Source: UBA11524 sp963642705 (GTDB lineage: Bacteria > Bacillota > Clostridia > Christensenellales > Aristaeellaceae). From it: a stretch of 64,000 bases of DNA. Positions 51,570 to 61,478 of this stretch are shown in pieces. Within the stretch, counting starts at the first letter, position 1. Each line of letters begins with the position of its first letter. The notes under the pieces were generated by a model. That model was not told the DNA's origin. It ran no database searches and saw only the letters and a list, made by a program, of their open reading frames with translations. A program made the translations under genes and the position numbers. The stretch covers positions 1-64,000 of the forward strand of contig CAVIHU010000004.1 of NCBI GenBank assembly GCA_963642705.1, in the 5' to 3' direction.

Positions 51570-52004
51570 TTATTTTGATTTCAGGACAAAACGCTTCGAG
51601 AAGTAGTTCCAGACCATGACGAGCAGGGTTGCGATGGTCTTGTTCAAATGGTAAATTTTAAACTGGATGTCGAAAATGGTCAGCAGCACCGTATCCTGAC
51701 CGAGCCAGAGGGTGAACAGCGCCATGATCCCCCAATTCAGGAAGAAGCCGATGCCGCTCGTCAGCACAAAGCCGAGCTTCGTCTTGCCGCCGCTGCCGTC
51801 TGCGTTGGGAAACACCCACTTGACGCACAACAGATAATTCGCAACGACCGATAGAAGAAACGCAATGGGTGTGCCGTAGTTAACATCGAGCTGAAACAGC
51901 TCCTTGAGCAGCGAAAGCACCGCCTGCTCAATCAGAAAGCAGACGCCGCCGGTTACGACAAAGCGGATGACTTCATCCAGACGGCGCTTTTGAGATTCCT
52001 TCAT
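51570..52004 (-). CDS. GtrA-family membrane protein
   Basis: A 144-residue protein with four membrane segments and the GtrA pattern (FVVTGGVCFLIEQAVLSLLKE at the start; NYLLCVKWVF). GtrA-like proteins are thought to flip polyprenyl-phosphate-linked sugars across the membrane for wall or surface glycan decoration. The ATG at 52004 is 8 nt after AGAGG, 5 bp past the dnaE stop. The partner glycosyltransferase usually encoded beside gtrA is not seen here. Confidence 0.85.
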   Translation of the reverse strand: MKESQKRRLDEVIRFVVTGGVCFLIEQAVLSLLKELFQLDVNYGTPIAFLLSVVANYLLCVKWVFPNADGSGGKTKLGFVLTSGIGFFLNWGIMALFTLWLGQDTVLLTIFDIQFKIYHLNKTIATLLVMVWNYFSKRFVLKSK

Positions 52005-52009
52005 GCATG

Positions 52010-55000
52010 TCACCTCTGTTCCTTGCCAGTCAGACCGACCAGCTTGACGTTTTCATTGCCAAGCAGGGCAATCAGCCGGTTCATGCAAGTTTCGCTCTTG
52101 TCGCACCAGCTGATTTTCGGCACGAGCAGCGTGACTCTTTCCGCCGGAAGATGGTAATAAACAGGAACGCTGCCCGGAAATAGCGACAGCACGTCGGATG
52201 CATCCTTCATCTGCGAACGGTCAAGGCGCAAAAACAGCTTTTCTGGCGCACGAGAGGCAAACTGAGCGTCAGTGAGCCTTGACGGTTTCACTGCGTTTGC
52301 CTGCTTCTCTGTATGGAACGGCTGTTCCGCGTGACTGGACTGCGCTGCGGCTTCCTGCTCCTTCTGCCACTGCTCCAGCGGCGTGAGCTTATCCACCAGC
52401 AGCTTCGGCGATTCCTCCTCGCGGATGGACAGCCGACCGCGGAGAATCACGAGGTCATCCACTGCCATCATGCCCTGATAGCGCTCGAACACCTTCGGGA
52501 AGACGAGACACTCAATCTGCCCGGTCAAATCCTCCAGTGTGATGAAGCCCATGTAGGCTCCCTTTTTTGTTGCCTTGCCTTTTACCTCTGTCAGGATGCC
52601 GCCCATTTCGACAAGCTGTCCATCCATCGACAGCCCGTGATCCTCACGTTCATCGAGACCCTGCAAGTCAGCAGTGGAGAAGGTGAGCTTTTCCAGTGCG
52701 CCGCGGTAATCATCCAGCGGATGACCGGTGATGTAAACGCCAGCGATTTCCTTTTCCATGGCGAGGCGCTGACGAAGCGGAAAATCAGGAACATTGGGCA
52801 ATATATGTTTTTCCTCGAACAACGGCTTGTTATCCACGGCAAGGTCGAACAGACTGAGCTGCCCGTCAGCGGTATGCTTACGGAGTGCACTGTTGGCATC
52901 CATCGCTTCCTCATAGACAATCAGCAACTGTTGACGGTTACCGCCGAGCTGGTCGAACGCGCCTGCCTTAATCAGACTCTCTACCATGCGCTTGGAGCAT
53001 TCAGAAGGATTGATGCGGCGGCAGAAGTCGAAGATGTCGCGGTATACGCCGTTTTCGCGTTCGCGGATGATGGCTTCTACTGCGTTCTGCCCAACGGATT
53101 TGATGGCACCAAGACCGAAGAGAATGCAAAGTTGCTGTTTTTCATCATGGCTGACGGTGAACTTCCACTGCGAACGGTTGATGTCCGGTGGAAGGATGCG
53201 GATGCTGCGTGAACGGCAGTGCTGGATGTAGGCAGCAATCTTGGGTGAATTGCCGTAGACGCTGTTGAGGATGGCTGCCATGAATGGCACGGGATGATAG
53301 CGCTTGAGCCATGCGGTTTCGATGCAGACGACCGCATAGGCGGCGGCGTGGGACTTGTTGAAGGCATAGGACGCAAAAGCAGTCATCTCGTCATAAATCT
53401 GCGAGGCAACCTCCTCCGGAACGCCATTGCGGATGCAGCCGGGTACGTCAATGGAGCCGTCTTCATTGAGCTTGCCGTGGATGAAGTATTCGCGCTCCTG
53501 CGCCATGACCTTGTGCTTTTTCTTCGCCATCGCACGGCGGACAAGGTCGCTTCGACCGTAGCTGTAGCCAGCCAGATCGCGGACAATCTGCATGACCTGC
53601 TCCTGATAGACCATGCAACCGTAGGTAACCTCGAGAATCGGCCGCAGCTTTTCTGTTTCATAGTGGATGCTGTTGGGATCCTGCTTGCCCTGAATATAGC
53701 GTGGAATGGACTCCATCGGACCCGGACGGTAGAGCGAGATGGCTGCGATGATGTCCTCGAAGCAGGACGGTTTCATGTTCGTCAGGAAGGAACGCATGCC
53801 GTTGCCCTCGAGTTGGAATACGCCGTCCGTGTCGCCGTTGGAAATCATCTCGTACACGGCAGGGTCATCGCGCGGAATATCCTCCGGCTTCATATCGATG
53901 CCCTGCATACGCAGCATATCAAGCGTGTCGCGGATGACCGTCAGCGTGCGCAGACCGAGAAAGTCCATCTTCAGCAGGCCGAGCCGCTCGATGGTGCCCA
54001 TCGGGTACTGCGTCGTGATGACGTCATCGTTGCGCTGTAGCGGCACGTACTCCGTAACGGGCTTGCCGGTAATCAGCACGCCGGCGGCGTGGGTCGAGGC
54101 GTGACGCGGCATACCCTCAAGCGTCATGGCGGTGTCAATCAGTCGATGCACCTCGGGCTGTTCGTCGTACATTGTGCGTAGCATGGGGGAGAGCGTCAGT
54201 GCCTTTTCCAGCGTCATGCCGAGGTCAAACGGAACCGCTTTCGCTACAGCATCCGTCTCCTGATAGCTCATGCCGAGGACGCGACCGACATCGCGGATGC
54301 AGCCCTTTGCTTGGAGCGTGCCGAATGTGATAATTTGGCTGACGTGATCCGCACCATACTTTCGGGCAACATAATCGATGACTTCTTGACGGCGTTCATA
54401 GCAGAAGTCTACATCGATATCAGGCATGGTGACGCGCTCGGGGTTCAGGAATCGCTCGAACAGCAACTGATATTTAAGCGGGTCGAGCATGGTGATGCCC
54501 AGCGAGTACGCGACAATCGAGCCTGCGCCGCTGCCGCGCCCCGGACCGACCATGATGCCCTGGCTCTTGGCATAGTGAATAAAGTCCCAAACAATCAGGA
54601 AGTAATCGACATAGCCCATGGACGAGATGACGCTCAGCTCGTAGGCAAGGCGCGTCCACGGTTCGTCGCCCTCCTTTGTATCGGGATAGCGTTCACGAAG
54701 CCCTTCGTGCGTCAGGCGCGTAAGCATCTCCAGCGAGGTTTCGCCGGTCGGCACGGGATAATGCGGAAGCCGCGTGACACCAAACTCGAACTCGACATTG
54801 CATCGGTCGGCAATTTCCTGCGACCGATCAATGGCATCGGGACAGGCAGAGAAGAGCGTGCGCATTTCTTCTTCGCTCTTGACGTAAAGTTGGCGTGTTT
54901 CCATGCGCATGCGTTTGTCATCCTCGAGTGTCTTGCCGGTTTGGATGCACATCAGCACTTCCTGCGCATCGGCGTCCTTTTCCTCCAGATAATGGCAGTC

Positions 55001-55606
55001 GTTCGTGGCGACAAGCGGAACATTCATTTCACGTGCAAGGGCAATTAGCCGCGGCAGAACGATTTTTTCGTCGCGGATTCCGTGATCCATGATTTCAATA
55101 AAAAAACTGTTTTCGCCGAAAATGGATTGCATTTCGCGCACATACGCCCTGGCATCGTCATAGCGTCCCTGCAGCAACAGCTTGGGCAGATCGCCCGACA
55201 GGCACGCGGACAGGCAGATCAATCCGTCACTATGCTCGCGAATCAGGTTATAGTCGATGCGCGGACGATAATAGTAGCCGGTCAGGAAGCCTTCACTGAC
55301 CAGCTTGATCAGGTTCTGATAGCCCGTGTTGTTCTCACACAGCAGAATGAGGTGACTGTTCTCGCGGTTCGCGTTGGACTTGTCGAGCCGGTCGCGGCAG
55401 ATATATACCTCGCAGCCAATGATGGGTTTGATGCCAGCGTCCTTCATGGCGGAATAGAAGTCGATGCAGCCGTACATGACGCCGTGGTCAGTGATGGCGC
55501 AGGAGGTCATGCCGAGCGATTTTACCCGTTCAACAAGCCTGGTGATTCGGCACGCGCCGTCCAGCAGGCTGTATTCTGTATGTAAATGAAGGTGTGTAAA
55601 GCTCAT
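52010..55606 (-). CDS. dnaE: DNA polymerase III subunit alpha
   Basis: A 1198-residue C-family replicative polymerase (DnaE type, without the proofreading insertion of PolC). An N-terminal PHP domain opens with FTHLHLHTEYSLLDGA. The palm has GPGRGSGAGSIVAY and the catalytic MPDIDVDFCYERR. The fingers and thumb carry MDFLGLRTLTVI and YAFNKSHAAAYA. A helix-hairpin-helix, an OB-fold (EMGGILTEVKGKATKKG) and a short C-terminal domain follow. Length is standard for DnaE1/DnaE3. GGAGGAGG precedes the ATG. In Firmicutes it works with PolC, or extends primers in lagging-strand synthesis. Confidence 0.96.
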   Translation of the reverse strand: MSFTHLHLHTEYSLLDGACRITRLVERVKSLGMTSCAITDHGVMYGCIDFYSAMKDAGIKPIIGCEVYICRDRLDKSNANRENSHLILLCENNTGYQNLIKLVSEGFLTGYYYRPRIDYNLIREHSDGLICLSACLSGDLPKLLLQGRYDDARAYVREMQSIFGENSFFIEIMDHGIRDEKIVLPRLIALAREMNVPLVATNDCHYLEEKDADAQEVLMCIQTGKTLEDDKRMRMETRQLYVKSEEEMRTLFSACPDAIDRSQEIADRCNVEFEFGVTRLPHYPVPTGETSLEMLTRLTHEGLRERYPDTKEGDEPWTRLAYELSVISSMGYVDYFLIVWDFIHYAKSQGIMVGPGRGSGAGSIVAYSLGITMLDPLKYQLLFERFLNPERVTMPDIDVDFCYERRQEVIDYVARKYGADHVSQIITFGTLQAKGCIRDVGRVLGMSYQETDAVAKAVPFDLGMTLEKALTLSPMLRTMYDEQPEVHRLIDTAMTLEGMPRHASTHAAGVLITGKPVTEYVPLQRNDDVITTQYPMGTIERLGLLKMDFLGLRTLTVIRDTLDMLRMQGIDMKPEDIPRDDPAVYEMISNGDTDGVFQLEGNGMRSFLTNMKPSCFEDIIAAISLYRPGPMESIPRYIQGKQDPNSIHYETEKLRPILEVTYGCMVYQEQVMQIVRDLAGYSYGRSDLVRRAMAKKKHKVMAQEREYFIHGKLNEDGSIDVPGCIRNGVPEEVASQIYDEMTAFASYAFNKSHAAAYAVVCIETAWLKRYHPVPFMAAILNSVYGNSPKIAAYIQHCRSRSIRILPPDINRSQWKFTVSHDEKQQLCILFGLGAIKSVGQNAVEAIIRERENGVYRDIFDFCRRINPSECSKRMVESLIKAGAFDQLGGNRQQLLIVYEEAMDANSALRKHTADGQLSLFDLAVDNKPLFEEKHILPNVPDFPLRQRLAMEKEIAGVYITGHPLDDYRGALEKLTFSTADLQGLDEREDHGLSMDGQLVEMGGILTEVKGKATKKGAYMGFITLEDLTGQIECLVFPKVFERYQGMMAVDDLVILRGRLSIREEESPKLLVDKLTPLEQWQKEQEAAAQSSHAEQPFHTEKQANAVKPSRLTDAQFASRAPEKLFLRLDRSQMKDASDVLSLFPGSVPVYYHLPAERVTLLVPKISWCDKSETCMNRLIALLGNENVKLVGLTGKEQR

Positions 55607-55639
55607 GACGCGCCTCCTCCGAACAAATATTCATCATAC

Positions 55640-55668
55640 AGTATAGCACGGAATTCCCATGCTGGCAA
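55640..55668 (-). promoter_or_regulatory. Promoter of dnaE
   Basis: Minus-strand TTGCCA (55663-55668), a 17-nt spacer and TATACT (55640-55645), 34 bp before the ATG. Confidence 0.7.
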
Positions 55669-55673
55669 GAATC

Positions 55674-55700
55674 AAAAAAGCGCTGTTCTTGCCGAACAGC
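55674..55700 (-). terminator. Terminator of the MFS gene
   Basis: On the minus strand GCTGTTC pairs with GAACAGC around a GGCAA loop, followed by GCTTTTTT. It lies between the MFS stop and the dnaE promoter. Confidence 0.72.
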
Positions 55701-55745
55701 AGCTTATTAGAATCCGTGATGCACAGCTTTGATTGCGGTGTTGCC

Positions 55746-56933
55746 TTAATTCCTCTTTTCAGTCTTGAGGAACAGGCAGAGCACAAGCATCAGAATGGGG
55801 AAAATCATGCCGACCATCAGCGCATTCTGCAATCCGCCGAGAAGCCCGGAGGCAAGTCCGACAGTTGTGGGACCGCCGGAGCAGCCCAAATCGCCGGCAA
55901 GAGCCATCAGCGCGTACATGGCAGTGCCGCCGCCGGGCAGCGCGAGCGCCGCGATGGAGAATGTGCCCGGCCAGAAAATGCCGACCGAGAAGCCGCACAG
56001 CGCACAGCCGCACAGGGCGAAAAGCGCGTTGCCGCTGCGGGAGGCGATGATGTAGCAAACGATGCAAAGCGCGCTGGAGGCGATCATGGCCGACTTGAGC
56101 GGCAGCTTATCGGCAAACTTGCCATACAGTGCGCGAGCCGTACCCATCGTCAGCGCAAAGGCACACGGACCGAGGAGGTCACCGAGCGTCTTGGAGACCT
56201 GCAGTCCCTGCTCGGCGAAGGTGCTTGCCCACTGAGACATCGCCTGTTCCGATGCCCCGGCGCATACCATCATCAGCATCAGAAACCAGAAGACACGGTT
56301 CATCAGCATCTGACGGAGCGGCATCTGCTGGGCATCCTCGGGCACAATCGGGTAGAGCGGCACGATGCAGAAGTAGATAGCATTCGCAACCGGAATAATC
56401 AGCCACAGGAACGTCAGCAGGCGCCAATTCGCCGTGCCGCAGAGGACGAAAAACAGCGTGGACAGCAGCACGAGTGCCATATGCCCCCAGCAGTAGAAGG
56501 AATGGAGCAGGCTCATAGCGGCGCTCTTGCCTTCCGTCGGGCAGGACTCGACAATCGGGCTGATGAGCACCTCAATCAAACCGCCGCCGATTGCATAGAG
56601 CACAACGGAAATCATCAGACCGGTCATGGACGGCAGGATATTCGGCAGATACGTCATGCCTGACAGACCGAGAATCGCCAGTACATGCGCCGAAACAATG
56701 GATACACGGTAGCCGATACGATCGACAACCTTTGCACTGAGCAGGTCGACCAGCAGCTGTACGGCGAAATTAACGGTGGTAATCAGGGTGATGCTCTCAA
56801 GCGTCAGGCTGAATTCGGTCATAAACTGGACGAACAGAAGCGGCGCGAGGTTGTTGACGATCGCCTGTGTAATATAGCCGAGATAGCTGGCGGCGATGGT
56901 GTGGTGATAGCTCAGACTCCTGGTGCGCGGCAT
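55746..56933 (-). CDS. Major facilitator superfamily transporter
   Basis: A 395-residue permease with twelve membrane segments. The loop 2-3 signature is seen as LSAKVVDRIGYRVS, and a related loop in the second half is ARALYGKFADKLPLKSA. The substrate is unknown. Overall make-up (FLSLTLESITLIT-like start and glycine-rich helices) resembles the FucP/sugar-permease-like branch that is common in Clostridia. It is a single-gene unit with its own promoter and terminator, divergent from the flippase gene. Confidence 0.88.
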   Translation of the reverse strand: MPRTRSLSYHHTIAASYLGYITQAIVNNLAPLLFVQFMTEFSLTLESITLITTVNFAVQLLVDLLSAKVVDRIGYRVSIVSAHVLAILGLSGMTYLPNILPSMTGLMISVVLYAIGGGLIEVLISPIVESCPTEGKSAAMSLLHSFYCWGHMALVLLSTLFFVLCGTANWRLLTFLWLIIPVANAIYFCIVPLYPIVPEDAQQMPLRQMLMNRVFWFLMLMMVCAGASEQAMSQWASTFAEQGLQVSKTLGDLLGPCAFALTMGTARALYGKFADKLPLKSAMIASSALCIVCYIIASRSGNALFALCGCALCGFSVGIFWPGTFSIAALALPGGGTAMYALMALAGDLGCSGGPTTVGLASGLLGGLQNALMVGMIFPILMLVLCLFLKTEKRN

Positions 56934-56968
56934 AAAAGAGCGCTCCTTTATATATCAAAATCATCGTG

Positions 56969-56996
56969 ATGATACCATAAAAAACACAGATGTCAA
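56969..56996 (-). promoter_or_regulatory. Promoter of the MFS gene
   Basis: Minus-strand TTGACA (56991-56996), a 16-nt spacer and TATCAT (56969-56974), about 36 bp before the ATG. Confidence 0.7.
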
Positions 56997-57120
56997 GGGC
57001 GTACTTTTGAACAAAAATCCAGAAAAGAAAGAGGCTGATTTTCACAACCTCGCAGGATTTTTCGGGAAAATGAAGAATCAATTATACGTGACTGCATAAA
57101 AAACCGGAAAGGATTCGCGG

Positions 57121-58548
57121 ATGAATACACGCAAAAATACGCTTTATAATGTTGCCTACCGTGTTTTTTCGATGCTGTTGCCGCTCGTGACGGCACCGTA
57201 TCTCTCACGCACTGTCGGGACTGAAGGTGTCGGATTGTACGGTTACGCATGGGCAATCAGCTATGTGTTTGTACTGGTGGGGCAGCTGGGTCTGGAAAAT
57301 TACGGACCGCGTGAAATTGCCCGTTCACGGGAGAATGCCGGTAAGCTGAACCGAACATTCTCCGAAATCTGGAAGATGCAGCGGCTTGTCGCAGGCGTCA
57401 CGCTGCTGTTCTATCTCGTCTACGTTTTTTTTATTGCAGGCGAGGAAAAGCAGCTCGCTTTCCACATGACAATGATGAGCGTCAGCTGCCTTGTCAACCT
57501 TGACTGGTGTCTGATGGGGCTGGATACATTCCGCCCGATTGCGCTGCGGAATACGGCAGTCAAGCTGCTTGCGGCGATTGCGGTGTTTGTGTTCGTCAAG
57601 GAACCGGACGACTTGTGGATTTATGCATTCGTCTGGTCACTGTCAACGCTGCTGGGCTGTCTGAGCTGTATGATAACGCTGCGAGGCAGGGTGCATCTGG
57701 AACACGTTTCATGGCAGGCGGCGCTCAAGCACCTGAAGCCGTGTGCTGTGCTGTCCATCTCCGTCATCGCCGTCAGTGTCTATCGACAGATGGATAAGGT
57801 GATGATTGGCGCACTGGCGGACATGGCGCAGACCGGATTATATGAGAATGCAGAGAAAATCATCCTGTGCTTGTCGGGCTTTATTTCCGCTATCGGCACG
57901 GTGATGCTGCCGAAAATCAGCTGGATGACGAGCATGAAGCAGATGGACGCAGTCCGCAAACACCTTGCGCTGAGCATGGAGCTGGTGATGTGCATGGTCT
58001 GCGCGATGGCGTTCGGGCTGGCATCGATTGCGCCGGAGTTTGCGACGCTGTTTTACGGCGATGATTTCGCGGAATCCGGCACGCTGATGATTCCGCTGGC
58101 ATTCACTCTGCTGACCATCGGCTTTGCGAATGTCATCCGCACGCAGTGGGTGCTGCCGCAGAAGCGTGACCACATCTTTGTGCGCAGTGTGCTGACGGGT
58201 GCGGTCATCAACCTGATTGCCAACGCGATTTTGATTCCGATGTACGGCGCAATGGGTGCGGTCGCGGCGACTGTTATGGCGGAGCTTAGCGTACCGGTCG
58301 TGCAGTATATCTACCTGCATAAGGAGCTGCCGTACGGTGCGTATCTGAGGGCAACCGCTGTGTATGTGCTGTTTGGATTGCTGATGCTGCTGTGCGTCAG
58401 GGCGTGCGCTGCTTTCATGCCGCTAAACGGCTGGGTCGGACTGAGTGTGCGTGTGATGGTCGGCGCAATTGTGTACTGCGGACTGTGCCTCGTTTTGTGG
58501 CACGCGGCGAAACGGCAGGACATTCTGCACCTGCTGCACAGAAAGTGA
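57121..58548 (+). CDS. Polysaccharide flippase (Wzx/MOP family)
   Basis: A 475-residue MOP-superfamily membrane protein with about twelve to fourteen segments. The N-terminus has the Wzx pattern (NTLYNVAYRVFSMLLPLVTAPYLSRTVG and YGYAWAISY). It would move undecaprenyl-linked oligosaccharide repeat units across the membrane for capsule or exopolysaccharide assembly. GGAAAGG precedes the ATG. It lies 12 bp before an acetyl-esterase-like gene and about 2 kb before the LCP/CpsCDB genes, consistent with one surface-polysaccharide function. No glycosyltransferases lie between them. Confidence 0.88.
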   Translation: MNTRKNTLYNVAYRVFSMLLPLVTAPYLSRTVGTEGVGLYGYAWAISYVFVLVGQLGLENYGPREIARSRENAGKLNRTFSEIWKMQRLVAGVTLLFYLVYVFFIAGEEKQLAFHMTMMSVSCLVNLDWCLMGLDTFRPIALRNTAVKLLAAIAVFVFVKEPDDLWIYAFVWSLSTLLGCLSCMITLRGRVHLEHVSWQAALKHLKPCAVLSISVIAVSVYRQMDKVMIGALADMAQTGLYENAEKIILCLSGFISAIGTVMLPKISWMTSMKQMDAVRKHLALSMELVMCMVCAMAFGLASIAPEFATLFYGDDFAESGTLMIPLAFTLLTIGFANVIRTQWVLPQKRDHIFVRSVLTGAVINLIANAILIPMYGAMGAVAATVMAELSVPVVQYIYLHKELPYGAYLRATAVYVLFGLLMLLCVRACAAFMPLNGWVGLSVRVMVGAIVYCGLCLVLWHAAKRQDILHLLHRK

Positions 58549-58560
58549 TGGAGAAAAGCA

Positions 58561-59373
58561 ATGCTGTTTGAAAAGGTGGCTCTTTCGCACTGCACGTGCA
58601 CGGCATATATTCCGGACTTCCCGAAAATGGATGATGCCAGGCGCATCAGTCTCGTGATTCTGCCCGGCGGCGGCTATTCGCACGTGTCCGACCGCGAGGG
58701 CGAGCCGATTGCGCTGACATTCGCGGCAATGGGTATGAACGCGGTTGTGGTGAATTATCGGGTATCGCCGGCAGTTTTTCCTGCGCAGATGCAGGATGCG
58801 GCGGAGGCTGTCGCCTATGTCCGCCGTCATGCGGAAGCATGGTACGCCGATCCTGACCGGATTGCGTTGTGCGGCTTTTCGGCCGGCGGACATGTGGCGG
58901 CGAGTCTCGGCGTGCGTTGGCAGGAGCCGGAGTGGTGGTATCCGCTCGGACTGACATGCACGGATGTCCGCCCGAATGCAATGGTTCTCGCGTATCCGGT
59001 TATTACGGCAGGGGAATTTGCACATCGGCGGAGTTTTGTCTGTCTGACCGGCACGGAGGATGCTTCGCAGCATCAGGTGCATTCGATTGAAACGCTCGTA
59101 ACCTTGCAGACACCGCCGACCTTCCTGTGGCATACATGGACGGACGGCTCGGTTCCAACGGAAAACTCGCTGCTGATGGCGATGGCGCTTCATCGGGCAG
59201 GCGTGCAAGGCGAGGTTCATATCTATCCGCGCGGCGGACATGGCGCATCGCTGGCAAACCGCGTGACGGTTAATCCTGGTCAGGAAGAACGCAAGATTGT
59301 GCCGGAGGCTGAGGAGTGGCCGAAATCAGCGGCGCGGTTCCTGACACAGATGCTTTGCGGAGAGCAGGCATAA
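58561..59373 (+). CDS. Alpha/beta hydrolase, acetyl-esterase-like
   Basis: A 270-residue cytoplasmic alpha/beta hydrolase. The oxyanion segment is VILPGGGYSHVSDREGEP, the nucleophile elbow is LCGFSAGGHVAAS with Ser near residue 104, and the acid and base are near TDGSVPTENS and YPRGGHGAS. The pattern matches the BD-FAE/acetyl xylan esterase-like group that deacetylates sugars or glycans. GGAGAAAAG precedes the ATG. It is 12 bp after the flippase, so it may trim acetyl groups of the surface polysaccharide or of dietary glycans. Confidence 0.87.
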   Translation: MLFEKVALSHCTCTAYIPDFPKMDDARRISLVILPGGGYSHVSDREGEPIALTFAAMGMNAVVVNYRVSPAVFPAQMQDAAEAVAYVRRHAEAWYADPDRIALCGFSAGGHVAASLGVRWQEPEWWYPLGLTCTDVRPNAMVLAYPVITAGEFAHRRSFVCLTGTEDASQHQVHSIETLVTLQTPPTFLWHTWTDGSVPTENSLLMAMALHRAGVQGEVHIYPRGGHGASLANRVTVNPGQEERKIVPEAEEWPKSAARFLTQMLCGEQA

Positions 59374-59398
59374 TAGGGGAGAAAGGATATAATCCGCA

Positions 59399-60274
59399 AT
59401 GAAAAAGGACTTTGCATTGAAAAAACTGCTGACAAACGAAAAGGTGACCGCATGGACGCAGATTGTGCTGGGCTGCATCATCGGCGGCGCAGCGTATCCG
59501 CTTTTTCTGACACCCTGCAACATCGCACCCGGCGGCTTAACCGGCGTTGGCATGATTCTGAACTACCTTTTCGGACTGCCGATCGGCACAACGTCGCTTT
59601 TGCTCAATATTCCGCTGTTTATCATCGGATTCCGGACGATCGGACAGATCTTCGTCATTCGCTCGCTGGCGGCAACGGTGCTGTTCTCTGTGGCGATTGA
59701 CGTATTGAATCTGCCTGCGCTGACGAGCGACCCGATGCTTGGCGCGATTTTTGGGGGAGCATTACTGGGCGTCGGCCTTGGGCTGATTCTCCGAGGCGGC
59801 GCAACGACAGGCGGCACAGACATGATGGCGAAGATGGTGCATCAGAAGCTTTCGTTTATCTCTACCGGCATGGTGCTGATGCTGATTGACTGTGTGGTCG
59901 TGATTTTTGCCGCCGTATACATCGGTACAACCGAGGCACTGTTTGCGATGGTATGCATTGTCGTCAACGGCAAAATCATCGACATGGTCATGCTGGGTCT
60001 GTCGAAAAACAAGGCGTGCTTTGTTATGAGCGATCAGTGGGAAAGCATTTCTCAGCATATCCTGAACGACATGGATCGTGGCGCAACGCAGTTGTCCGCA
60101 CGCGGCGCATATTCCGGCAGGGAACGTCCTGTTCTGCTTTGCGTTCTGCCGCCGCAGGAGGTTGCCCGGTTCAAGGAAATTGTCCGTAAAGAGGACGAGC
60201 ATGCGTTCATGTTCATCACGGAGGCGCACGAGGCGTTGGGCGAGGGCTTCGACAAGCTGATGGAGCAGGAGTGA
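59399..60274 (+). CDS. YitT-family membrane protein
   Basis: A 291-residue protein with about five to six N-terminal membrane segments. These include the YitT signature PCNIAPGGLTGVGMIL and a glycine-rich repeat of it, ILRGGATTGGTDMMAKMV. A cytoplasmic DUF2179 domain of about 85 residues follows (GTEALFAMV; FIDMVMLG-type helix; HAFMFITEAHEALGEGF). The function of YitT proteins is not established; roles in ion or amino-acid transport have been proposed. It lies 25 bp after the esterase. Confidence 0.9.
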   Translation: MKKDFALKKLLTNEKVTAWTQIVLGCIIGGAAYPLFLTPCNIAPGGLTGVGMILNYLFGLPIGTTSLLLNIPLFIIGFRTIGQIFVIRSLAATVLFSVAIDVLNLPALTSDPMLGAIFGGALLGVGLGLILRGGATTGGTDMMAKMVHQKLSFISTGMVLMLIDCVVVIFAAVYIGTTEALFAMVCIVVNGKIIDMVMLGLSKNKACFVMSDQWESISQHILNDMDRGATQLSARGAYSGRERPVLLCVLPPQEVARFKEIVRKEDEHAFMFITEAHEALGEGFDKLMEQE

Positions 60275-60321
60275 CTTCTTCAATCGTTTCCCTTCTTTTA
60301 TTTTCAAATTGAGTGCAGGGT

Positions 60322-60350
60322 TTGACAATTGCCTGTCTATCCTTTATAAT
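60322..60350 (+). promoter_or_regulatory. Promoter of the LCP/CpsCDB operon
   Basis: TTGACA (60322-60327), a 17-nt spacer and TATAAT (60345-60350): a perfect consensus promoter, 39 bp before the LCP start. Confidence 0.85.
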
Positions 60351-60389
60351 GAATACGTTTGATGTGAAGCATACAAAAGGAGTGAGAAC

Positions 60390-61460
60390 ATGAAGTGGCT
60401 TTCGGTACTCAGAACGACAGCTGCGCTGTTGATCTGCATGATTTGCCTGCTGATGGCTGCATCAGCGGATTCATTCAGCTTTTTGCCGACAAAAACGGTG
60501 GATGATAAGGTCTACACGGCCCGCCCAGGTTCTGAACTGACGACCATTCTGCTTATCGGCTATGACCACTATTCCAATGGTGAAATTGAGGAAGAACCGT
60601 CGCAATACCATCTGGGTGGACAGTCTGATTTCATGCTGCTGCTGGTGTTCGATCATGCAAATCAACAGATTCATCAGCTGCAATTCGAGCGCGATACCAT
60701 CACGCCCATCAAACTCGTGTCTGTCAGCGGACAAAACGCCGGCACTCGTTCGACGCAGCTGTGCCTTGCGCACGCCTACGGCAAAACGCGCGAGGAAAAC
60801 AACCGCAACACGATTTGGGCAGTGGAAAATCTGCTGGGCATCGGCGAGAGCGATGATGGTGCAGAGATTGATTATTATTTGAGCATGGATATCAGTGGCA
60901 TCAGCAAGCTCAACGACCTCGTTGGCGGCGTGACGGTGACGATTCCGGATGACGATCTTGCTGAAATCGATCCGGCACTGACTACCGGTGCGACCATCAC
61001 GCTTACCGGCCTGCAGGCAGAATATTTCACACATGAACGCTATGCGACCGCAACCAAGACGAACACGGCACGCATGAAGCGTCAGCAGATTTATATGGCA
61101 GCATTTGCTTCGCAGCTCAAGGAGAAAATCAGCGCTGATACGAACTACATCAATGATTTGCTGAACGGTATGGGCATGATTTTCGACCGGACGACAGAAC
61201 TTGATGAGGGCTTCGGCTTCACGGTGGATGATTACACCGGCACTGCGGTTACCGATACGACAGACCATTACCTGATGGCAAACATTAGCATGGACAATCT
61301 GGCGCTGCTGGCGAGTCGCGTACTTGATTACGAACTGCTGGAGGTCGAAACACTGGACGGCGTACATTCCATCGGCGCTGACCAGCACGTCCACTACGAC
61401 CTTAATGAAAATGAAGCCGTCAATTGGGCGCTGAGCATGTTCTACACAACGGACGACTGA
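60390..61460 (+). CDS. LytR-CpsA-Psr (LCP) family glycopolymer transferase
   Basis: A 356-residue protein with an N-terminal signal or anchor segment (about 8-26) and an extracellular LCP catalytic domain. The hallmarks are TTILLIGYDHY, SDFMLLLVFDHANQQ and the Arg/Asp cluster LQFERDTITPI, which binds the polyprenyl pyrophosphate head group. LCP enzymes attach teichoic acids or capsule to peptidoglycan. AAGGAGTGAG precedes the ATG. It heads the CpsC/D/B control genes, so it probably anchors the polysaccharide they regulate. Confidence 0.9.
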   Translation: MKWLSVLRTTAALLICMICLLMAASADSFSFLPTKTVDDKVYTARPGSELTTILLIGYDHYSNGEIEEEPSQYHLGGQSDFMLLLVFDHANQQIHQLQFERDTITPIKLVSVSGQNAGTRSTQLCLAHAYGKTREENNRNTIWAVENLLGIGESDDGAEIDYYLSMDISGISKLNDLVGGVTVTIPDDDLAEIDPALTTGATITLTGLQAEYFTHERYATATKTNTARMKRQQIYMAAFASQLKEKISADTNYINDLLNGMGMIFDRTTELDEGFGFTVDDYTGTAVTDTTDHYLMANISMDNLALLASRVLDYELLEVETLDGVHSIGADQHVHYDLNENEAVNWALSMFYTTDD

Positions 61461-61478
61461 CGCATATTGGAGGATGCT